Origin: Salinibacterium sp. ZJ70
GTDB taxonomy: Bacteria; Actinomycetota; Actinomycetes; Actinomycetales; Microbacteriaceae
Assembly (NCBI RefSeq): GCF_011751865.2
Contig: NZ_CP061770.1
Span: 2,780,937 to 2,844,936 of the forward strand
Reading direction: 5' to 3'
Length of the DNA stretch: 64,000 nt
Both the position numbers and the translations under genes were made by a program. Shown in pieces: positions 58,820-64,000 of the stretch. How positions within the stretch are numbered: position 1 is the stretch's first letter; every line of letters begins with the position of its first letter. The notes beneath the pieces are model-generated. The model saw nothing but the letters and a program-made list of their open reading frames with translations. It was not told the origin of the DNA and ran no database searches.

Positions 58820-58836
58820 CTGTCGTCTGGGGTGAC

Positions 58837-59811
58837 TCAGCTGGACGCGAACGGGTCCTGGCCGAGCTCCTGGAGGATCCGATTGAGATCGCCGATCGTC
58901 GCGAAGTCGATCGTGATCGTGCCCTTGCTGGCACCCAACGAGATCTTCACCCGCGTGTTGAGGTGATCTCCCAGGCGCTCTGCGATCTCATTGAGGTGCG
59001 CCTGACGCTTACCCGGCGACGGCTTCGCGCTGGGCCGCTTCTCAGCCTTGCCGCTGATGAGCCCCGCGGCGGCCTCCGCGGCTCGCACGGAGAGGTCCTC
59101 GTTGACGATCTTGTCGGCTAGGGCCTCCATCGACTGGGTCTCCCCCACCGAGAGGATCGCACGCGCGTGGCCTGCGGTGAGCACACCGGCCGCGACGCGG
59201 CGCTGCACGCCCTGCGGCAGCTTCAGGAGACGGAGCGTGTTGGTGATCTGGGGACGCGACCGCCCGATCTTGTCGGCGAGCTGCTCCTGGGTGATGCCGA
59301 AGTCCTCGAGGAGCTGCTTGTAGGCCGATGCCTCTTCAAGCGGGTTGAGCTCGGCGCGGTGGAGGTTCTCAAGGAGAGCATCGCGGAGCATCGCGTCGTC
59401 GTCGGTGTCGCGGACGACAGCGGGAATCGTGTCCAGGCCGGCGGCCTTCGAGGCGCGGAGGCGACGCTCACCCATGATGAGCTCGAACTGCGGCTCTCCC
59501 TCTGCGGCTCCTGCGCGGGGGCGCACCACGATGGGCTGCAGAACGCCGAACTCGCGCACCGAGACGATGAGCTCGTTGAGCTCCTCCTCGCGGAAGTCGT
59601 GGCGCGGCTGCTGGGGGTTGGGGATGATGTCGTGCGGCGAGAGGCTCGCCAGGCGCGCACCCGGAACGGCGACGAGACCGGCGGGCTCGGGCTCCGCCGG
59701 AGCAGCCGGAGCGGGGAAGAACACATCGACAGGCCGCTCAGCCGTGGTCTCCGCCGCCGGAATCAGCGCACCGATCCCCCGTCCGAGTCCAGTCCGCTTA
59801 GGAGCTGCCAT
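58837..59811 (-). CDS. parB: Chromosome partitioning protein ParB
   Basis: 324 residues. N-terminal tail KRTGLGRGIGALIP (ParA-stimulating), CTPase/ParB box LSPHDIIPNPQQPRHDFREEE and GERRLRASKAAGLDTIP, HTH region YKQLLEDFGITQEQLADKIGRSRPQITNTLRLLKLP, and a C-terminal dimer domain (VKISLGASKGTITIDFATIG). It loads at parS sites found at 60727, 60878 and 61538 and spreads as a DNA-sliding clamp. Start shares one base with the parA stop (TGATG). Confidence 0.97.
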   Translation of the reverse strand: MAAPKRTGLGRGIGALIPAAETTAERPVDVFFPAPAAPAEPEPAGLVAVPGARLASLSPHDIIPNPQQPRHDFREEELNELIVSVREFGVLQPIVVRPRAGAAEGEPQFELIMGERRLRASKAAGLDTIPAVVRDTDDDAMLRDALLENLHRAELNPLEEASAYKQLLEDFGITQEQLADKIGRSRPQITNTLRLLKLPQGVQRRVAAGVLTAGHARAILSVGETQSMEALADKIVNEDLSVRAAEAAAGLISGKAEKRPSAKPSPGKRQAHLNEIAERLGDHLNTRVKISLGASKGTITIDFATIGDLNRILQELGQDPFASS

Positions 59812-60713
59812 CAGTTGTCCTCCTTCTCGGGCGCACCGCGCCGCGCGATCTCAGCTGCCGCCTCGCGATACGAGAGCGATCCGGGTGAATTCAAGTCGTA
59901 GCTGATCACGCTCTGGCCGTAGCTCGGGGCCTCCGAGATGCGCACGGAGCGGGGGATCACCGTGTCGAGGGTCTCATTCGGGAAGTGCTGACGCACCTCA
60001 TCGACGACCTGGTGCGCGAGGTTCGTGCGCCCGTCGTACATCGTGAGGAGAATCGTCGACACCGCCAACTCGGGGTTGAGGTGGCGCTCGATGAGCTTGA
60101 TGTTGTTGAGAAGCTGGGACAGCCCTTCGAGTGCGTAATACTCGCACTGGATCGGGATGAGCACCTCGCGCGCCGCGACGAACGCGTTGATCGTCAGCAG
60201 GCCGAGCGAAGGCGGGCAGTCGATGAAGACATAGTGCGGCGGGGTGTCCGACTGCTGGATGTAGACATCGAGGGCAGACCGCAGGCGCTGCTCGCGAGCC
60301 ACCATCGACACCAGCTCGATCTCGGCTCCGGCGAGGTGGATCGTCGCGGGGATGCAGTCGAGGGTCTCGAAGTCAGGACTCGCCTGCACAACCTCCTTCA
60401 TCGGCACGTCGTTCACGATGACGTCGTAGACGCTCACGGTCTCAGAGCGGTGCTCGACACCGAGCGCAGTGGAGGCGTTGCCCTGGGGGTCCAGGTCGAT
60501 CACGAGAACGCGCGCGCCGGCCTGCGCGAGTGCGGCGGCCAGGTTGACCGCGGTGGTGGTCTTTCCCACTCCCCCCTTCTGGTTCGCAACCGTGAAGACG
60601 CGGGTCTTCTCAGGAAGGGGGAAAGCCTCGGCGGCCAGCGCGAAGCGGCGGCGGGTGATGTCGGCGACCTCGCGGGCCAGGGGCGTCGACGCATCGAATG
60701 ACTTGGTGCTCAC
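59811..60713 (-). CDS. parA: Chromosome partitioning ATPase ParA
   Basis: 300 residues from GTG 60713 (GAGGGAG ribosome-binding site). Deviant Walker A FTVANQKGGVGKTTTAVNLA (signature lysine), VLVIDLDPQGNASTALGV, YVFIDCPPSLGLLTINAFVA and IPIQCEYYALEGLSQLL. Partner of ParB in origin segregation. An upstream in-frame ATG at 60743 would encode FHVKH exactly over the first parS site; the GTG is preferred because it has the ribosome-binding site. Confidence 0.96.
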   Translation of the reverse strand: MSTKSFDASTPLAREVADITRRRFALAAEAFPLPEKTRVFTVANQKGGVGKTTTAVNLAAALAQAGARVLVIDLDPQGNASTALGVEHRSETVSVYDVIVNDVPMKEVVQASPDFETLDCIPATIHLAGAEIELVSMVAREQRLRSALDVYIQQSDTPPHYVFIDCPPSLGLLTINAFVAAREVLIPIQCEYYALEGLSQLLNNIKLIERHLNPELAVSTILLTMYDGRTNLAHQVVDEVRQHFPNETLDTVIPRSVRISEAPSYGQSVISYDLNSPGSLSYREAAAEIARRGAPEKEDN

Positions 60714-60726
60714 GTCTCCCTCTCGA

Positions 60727-60742
60727 TGTTTCACGTGAAACA
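60727..60742. promoter_or_regulatory. parS site 1
   Basis: TGTTTCACGTGAAACA, a perfect 16-bp parS palindrome just upstream of the parA start. ParB binding site for origin partitioning and possible parAB autoregulation. Confidence 0.96.
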
Positions 60743-60877
60743 TCGCGGCTTCAGGCCGCGACTCTCCACTGTAATCCAGGCGTCCGACCGGATGGCCGCG
60801 CCGATGTTCGATTGTGTGTGCCATGCACGATCTCCCGCGGGGGAGGAAGGTCGTTCGCTGGGATGAATCAGTATCGA

Positions 60878-60893
60878 TGTTTCACGTGAAACA
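60878..60893. promoter_or_regulatory. parS site 2
   Basis: TGTTTCACGTGAAACA, perfect parS in the gap between rsmG (stop at 60899) and parA, 151 bases from site 1. Confidence 0.96.
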
Positions 60894-60898
60894 TCTGC

Positions 60899-61525
60899 TC
60901 ACGCGCGGGTGGCGCGGAAGACGCGGGTGACCTCAGGGATCACGCCCTCGCCCAGCACGTCGACTCGCACGTCGACGAGACGCGCCTTGCGAATCACCTT
61001 CTGCGCGGCCTCGATCTCATCATGCACCCGTTCGCCCTTCATGAAGACGAGCTCTCCCCCGGCCGCCAGCAGCGGAACGGTGATGGGAATGAGTTTCGAC
61101 AGTGCTGACACGGCGCGGGCAGTGACCTGTGTGAGCGGTTCGCTGATCTCTGCCTCTTCTGCGCGAGCGCGGACGACGTCGACGTTGCGGAGGTCGAGCG
61201 CGTCGACCTCTTCCTGCAGCCACTCGACGCGACGCTCCATCGGCTCGATGAGAACGAAGTGCACGTCGGGTCGCGCGATCGCGAGAACCAGCCCCGGCAG
61301 CCCTGCCCCGGTTCCGATATCTCCCACCCGTCCAGGCCGCATCAGCGGGGCAACGAGTGCGGAGTTGAGTACGTGCCGGGTCCAGAGGCGAGGGAGCTCG
61401 AGGGGTCCGATAAGCCCGCGGATCTCACCCTCGCGCGCGAGGTCGGCTGTGAACTGGCGCGCGACGTCGATGCGGTCGCCGAACAGCTGGGCGGCTGCCA
61501 CTGGTTCGTTCTCGAGTTCGCTCAT
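60899..61525 (-). CDS. rsmG: 16S rRNA (guanine-527-N7) methyltransferase
   Basis: 208 residues from ATG 61525 (GGGGGAG upstream). SAM-binding VGDIGTGAGLPGLVLAIARPD and the following LIEPMERRVEWLQEEVDAL, then ARAVSALSKLIPITVPLLAAGG with the catalytic/substrate region. N7-methylates G527 of 16S rRNA; loss gives low-level streptomycin resistance. A longer frame starting upstream would read through parS site 3 and is disfavoured. Confidence 0.95.
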   Translation of the reverse strand: MSELENEPVAAAQLFGDRIDVARQFTADLAREGEIRGLIGPLELPRLWTRHVLNSALVAPLMRPGRVGDIGTGAGLPGLVLAIARPDVHFVLIEPMERRVEWLQEEVDALDLRNVDVVRARAEEAEISEPLTQVTARAVSALSKLIPITVPLLAAGGELVFMKGERVHDEIEAAQKVIRKARLVDVRVDVLGEGVIPEVTRVFRATRA

Positions 61526-61537
61526 CACTCCCCCGGA

Positions 61538-61553
61538 TGTTTCACGTGAAACA
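61538..61553. promoter_or_regulatory. parS site 3
   Basis: TGTTTCACGTGAAACA, perfect parS between jag (stop at 61561) and the rsmG start. Confidence 0.96.
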
Positions 61554-61560
61554 TCGCGGA

Positions 61561-62076
61561 TCACTTGGCGGTGATCACCGTGTGACGGTCGCGACCTTCA
61601 CCCTGCGATTCCGAGACGTAGCCTCGCTCGCTCACGATGTCGTGCACGAGCTTGCGCTCGTAGCTCGTCATCGGAGGAAGCGATGCAGACGAGGCGCCAG
61701 TCTCGATGCGTGAGATGGCGTGATCCACCAGTGCAGTGAGTTCCTCGGCGCGAGCATCGCGCGATCCGCCGATGTCGAGAATGAGGCGCGAGAAACGACC
61801 GGTCTTGTTCTGCACGGCGATGCGCGCGAGCTCCTGCAGTGCGGCGACCGTGTCGGGCTTCGACAGCAGGCGGAGGTTCGACTCCGCGGTGGCGGACACG
61901 GAGATGTAGGCGCGACCGGAGCGGGCGTCGATGTCGATGTCGCCGTCGATGTCGGCGATGTCCAGGAGTTCCTCGATGTAGTCGGCGGCGATGTCGCCTT
62001 CCTCGACGAGCTGCTGCTCCGTCAGAACGATGGGCTCTTCGGAGGCATCGGTGTCGGGGGTGATCTGGTCGGTCAC
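61561..62076 (-). CDS. jag: Jag/KhpB-type RNA-binding protein (KH and R3H domains)
   Basis: 171 residues from GTG 62076 (GTGA overlap with yidC). An acidic N-terminus with a repeated I/D pattern (DIADIDGDIDIDARSG), KH domain (LRLLSKPDTVAALQELARIAVQNKTGRFSRLILDI) and R3H domain with the signature R-x3-H in YERKLVHDIVSERGYVSESQGEG. RNA-binding partner of KhpA in Gram-positives, linked to cell division and envelope regulation. Lacks the N-terminal Jag-N domain, as in other actinobacteria. Confidence 0.93.
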   Translation of the reverse strand: MTDQITPDTDASEEPIVLTEQQLVEEGDIAADYIEELLDIADIDGDIDIDARSGRAYISVSATAESNLRLLSKPDTVAALQELARIAVQNKTGRFSRLILDIGGSRDARAEELTALVDHAISRIETGASSASLPPMTSYERKLVHDIVSERGYVSESQGEGRDRHTVITAK

Positions 62077-63047
62077 TTCTTGGGTCCCTGCTTCTTGGCG
62101 CGCGCCTTGCCCACGGGCTGCTGACGCTGAGTGGTCGTGGGCTTCGGCGCCTCTTCCGCGGCATCCGCCGCGGGCGTGGTCTCGATGATCCCCTTGGCGC
62201 GGTTGCGCTTGGCCAGGCGCGCCTCGCGGGCGAGCGCAGCCTCGGAGCCGGGAGTCGGCATGTTCCGGATGACGATGAACTGCTGCACCATCGTCCAGAC
62301 GTTGGAGGTCAGCCAGTAGAACATCACGCCGATCGGGAAGGCGACACCCGAGATGATGAAGACGAAGGGCAGTACGTACAGCATGATCTTCTGCTGCTTG
62401 TACATCGGGGATTCCTTCATCTCCGGTGTCTGGTTCTTCGACATGATCTGCAGCTGCGTGATGAACTGCGTCACGGTCATGATGATCACCATGACCACGG
62501 CGATGACGACGACGACCCACTCGACCGGGTCGTTCTCGAGGGCCGAGGTGATCGAGTCGTGCAGAGGCGCGATGCCGAAGAGCGACGCTGTGCCGAACTG
62601 GTTGGCGAGCTCGGCGTTGAGCAGGCCGACGCCGGCGTTCGACTTGTTGGCTTCGTTGAGCACCGTGAACAGACCGAAGAAGATCGGCATCTGAATCAGC
62701 AGCGGCAGGCACGACGCGAGCGGGTTGGTGCCCGCGTTCGAGTAGAGCGCCATGGTCTCGCGCTGCATCGCCTCGCGGGAGAACTGATCCTTCTTGCCGC
62801 GGTACTTGTCCTGGATCTTCTTGAGCTGCGGCGCGACCTCGAGCATCTTGCGCTGGCTCTTGATCTGCTTGACGAACAGCGGGATGAGCGCCGCACGCAC
62901 GACGAGCACGAGGCCGACGATCGAGAGCACCCAGGTCAGTCCGGCGGCGGGGTCCATTCCCAGCTGCGACAGCAGCCAGTGGAAACCGACGAGGATCGCC
63001 TCGATGGTCCACTTGATGGGCCAGAGGAGAGTTCCGAAGAAGTCCAT
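62073..63047 (-). CDS. yidC: Membrane protein insertase YidC
   Basis: 324 residues, five to six membrane helices of the Oxa1/YidC family: LLWPIKWTIEAILVGFHWLL, ALIPLFVKQIKSQRKMLEVAPQLKKIQDKY (cytosolic loop, with the hydrophilic-groove Arg region), LASCLPLLIQMPIFFGLFTV, FVFIISGVAFPIGVMFYWLTSNVWTMVQQ. Inserts and folds membrane proteins with SecYEG. The C-terminus is basic (KARAKKQGPKK) for ribosome contact. Ten bases after yidD. Confidence 0.96.
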   Translation of the reverse strand: MDFFGTLLWPIKWTIEAILVGFHWLLSQLGMDPAAGLTWVLSIVGLVLVVRAALIPLFVKQIKSQRKMLEVAPQLKKIQDKYRGKKDQFSREAMQRETMALYSNAGTNPLASCLPLLIQMPIFFGLFTVLNEANKSNAGVGLLNAELANQFGTASLFGIAPLHDSITSALENDPVEWVVVVIAVVMVIIMTVTQFITQLQIMSKNQTPEMKESPMYKQQKIMLYVLPFVFIISGVAFPIGVMFYWLTSNVWTMVQQFIVIRNMPTPGSEAALAREARLAKRNRAKGIIETTPAADAAEEAPKPTTTQRQQPVGKARAKKQGPKK

Positions 63048-63056
63048 GCGGCTGGG

Positions 63057-63371
63057 TCAGCCCCTTCCATGTCCCGCGGCGATGAAGCCGAAGCGGGTGA
63101 GGTGATAGTGGTCTTGGTGATGCCGTGAGGCAGGAACATCGTCGATGCCGCCTCGCGCCCACGGATGGCAGCGGAGGATGCGCCAGGAACCGAGTGCGAT
63201 CCCCTTGATCATGCCGTGCTGCTGGATGGATCCGAGCGCATACGCGGAGCATGACGGGTAATAGCGGCAGACGTCGCCATAGAGAGGCGAGATCACCGCG
63301 CGATATCCGCGCAGGATCCCCACGCAGATGTTCCGCGGCAGCAGCCACACGAACGCGAGCACGCGCGTCAT
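63057..63371 (-). CDS. yidD: Membrane protein insertion efficiency factor YidD
   Basis: 104 residues: LLPRNICVGILRGYRAVISPLYGDVCRYYPSCSAYALGSIQQHG with the three conserved cysteines, and GSWRILRCHPWARGGIDDVP. Amphipathic membrane-associated helper of YidC. Its start overlaps the rnpA stop (ATGA). The C-terminal 25 residues rich in histidine (ASRHHQDHYHLTRFGF) are longer than the minimal family form. Confidence 0.95.
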   Translation of the reverse strand: MTRVLAFVWLLPRNICVGILRGYRAVISPLYGDVCRYYPSCSAYALGSIQQHGMIKGIALGSWRILRCHPWARGGIDDVPASRHHQDHYHLTRFGFIAAGHGRG

Positions 63372-63706
63372 CGGATCAGCACCGGATCGAGGATCTCGTG
63401 GATGTCGCGCTCCAAGGTCGACCAGTCGGTCGACGCGGATGCGGGCAGTGCCCGGATGACGACGTCCGCCCCACGTCCGCCTGAGTCGATGACCGACCGA
63501 CAGACGGCACGCATACGCCGTCGAACGAGGTTTCGTTCGACGGCGTTGCCGACTGTCTTGGCGACGATGAACCCGAAACGAGCCGGGTCCGACGCATCAC
63601 GCTCGACGCGGTAGATGAGCATGCTGGCCGTCGATGCGCGGCGCCCACGGCGCACGATCGCACGGAAGTCCGAGGGCTTCACCACTCGGTTCGCCCGGGC
63701 CAGCAC
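63368..63706 (-). CDS. rnpA: Ribonuclease P protein component
   Basis: 112 residues from GTG 63706. ANRVVKPSDFRAIVRRGRRAS, FGFIVAKTVGNAVERNLVRRRMRAV is the RNR signature. Protein subunit of RNase P, which trims tRNA 5' ends with the rnpB RNA. Twelve bases behind rpmH and overlapping yidD. Confidence 0.96.
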   Translation of the reverse strand: MLARANRVVKPSDFRAIVRRGRRASTASMLIYRVERDASDPARFGFIVAKTVGNAVERNLVRRRMRAVCRSVIDSGGRGADVVIRALPASASTDWSTLERDIHEILDPVLIR

Positions 63707-63718
63707 GTCGCCCGGCGT

Positions 63719-63856
63719 TTACGCGGAGAGCTCGGTGCGTCCCTTGCCACGACGCGCCGCGAGGATGGCGCGGCCGGCGCGGGTACGCATACGGGCACGG
63801 AAGCCGTGCTTCTTGGCACGACGACGGTTGTTCGGCTGGAAGGTGCGCTTGCTCAT
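63719..63856 (-). CDS. rpmH: 50S ribosomal protein L34
   Basis: 45 residues, start ATG 63856 (AGGAGAT upstream), stop TAA 63721-63719. Begins [20 protein letters not shown] and ends [14 protein letters not shown], the universal L34. First gene of the leftward rpmH-rnpA-yidD-yidC-jag-rsmG-parAB row, which marks the origin region; dnaA is expected divergently beyond the window edge. Confidence 0.97.
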   Translation of the reverse strand: MSKRTFQPNNRRRAKKHGFRARMRTRAGRAILAARRGKGRTELSA

Positions 63857-63933
63857 GGTGATATCTCCTGGCCCCGGTGTGCGGCGACCGGGAAGAACGT
63901 ATGGGTTCGGCTGAATGAGCCGACAACCTGTTA

Positions 63934-63962
63934 AAAATAGGCCTTAGACCGCGCGCGGTCAA
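63934..63962 (-). promoter_or_regulatory. rpmH promoter
   Basis: On the minus strand TTGACC (63962-63957) and TATTTT (63939-63934) are separated by exactly 17 bases, a good sigma-70-type promoter, 78 bases upstream of the rpmH start. Confidence 0.75.
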
Positions 63963-64000
63963 ACCTGGGGCCACCTTAGCCTTCGAGTCTCCACATCCGC

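Noticed and set aside
61561..63348. Apparent 595-codon protein ending in Jag
   Set aside because: The front part is an off-frame reading of yidC/yidD; the real jag start is GTG 62076 overlapping the yidC stop.
1..64000. tRNA, rRNA or CRISPR arrays
   Set aside because: No cloverleaf-like T-loop sequences, rRNA stretches or regularly spaced repeats were recognised on reading; a covariance search would be needed to exclude small RNAs.

Overview
This is a high-GC actinobacterial chromosome segment that ends just short of the replication origin, most likely from a member of the Microbacteriaceae (Microbacterium-like; inferred from gene order and protein character, not from a database search). The right end (51.5-63.9 kb) carries the classical actinobacterial origin-proximal order read inward from dnaA: rpmH, rnpA, yidD, yidC, jag, rsmG, parS sites, parA, parB, then a D-Ala-D-Ala-ligase-like gene, an aminotransferase, trxA, trxB, murJ, a DUF6049 gene and, divergently, cca. 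dnaA itself should lie just beyond base 64000.

Layout. 0-6.35 kb is an accessory, visibly lower-GC stretch: an IS3-family insertion sequence at the left edge, an ORF remnant, a four-gene unit (secreted beta/gamma-crystallin-like protein, frameshifted lipoprotein, HlyD-type adaptor with a peptidoglycan-binding domain, MacB-type ABC transporter), a broken ECF sigma factor and a broken zinc-ribbon gene. 6.38-7.8 kb holds housekeeping genes (small membrane protein, Dps, thioesterase). 7.9-21 kb is a catabolic island: a GntR regulator and an Ldh2-type dehydrogenase diverge from a long leftward operon-like row that encodes a tripartite tricarboxylate (TTT) transporter, three short-chain dehydrogenases, a zinc alcohol dehydrogenase, a TIM-barrel isomerase, and the meta-cleavage enzymes catechol 2,3-dioxygenase, ring-fission-product hydrolase and 2-oxopent-4-enoate hydratase, ending in a tartrate/D-malate-type dehydrogenase. 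It looks like uptake and ring cleavage of an aromatic acid.

21-30.4 kb: RNase HI, a sortase-anchored (LASTG) surface protein, a universal stress protein, AlaX-type tRNA editing protein, a heme cluster (DUF2470 protein, heme oxygenase with a DtxR/IdeR box), a Pif1-like helicase and a CopD-CtaG fusion. 30.4-35.5 kb: HU, zinc-free ribosomal proteins S14/L33/L28, AlkD, and a zur-znuB-znuC zinc operon behind a perfect Zur-type palindrome. 35.6-40.2 kb: branched-chain 2-oxoacid dehydrogenase E2/E1beta/E1alpha plus an HisC-type aminotransferase. 40.2-46.4 kb: small membrane proteins, a WXG100-like protein paired with an alpha/beta hydrolase, a low-molecular-weight phosphatase overlapping purB, and a TIGR01777 epimerase. 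46.4-49.9 kb: rpsF-ssb-rpsR-rplI and dnaB, with a striking cluster of DnaA-box-like 9-mers in front of dnaB.

The most unusual items are the crystallin/lipoprotein/HlyD/MacB secretion-like unit with its decayed sigma factor, the aromatic catabolic island with an incomplete meta pathway, the DnaA-box cluster upstream of dnaB, a perfect 21-bp inverted repeat upstream of znuC, and parS sites that double as coding sequence in alternative parA and rsmG starts. All functional calls rest on reading motifs and neighbourhoods by eye.
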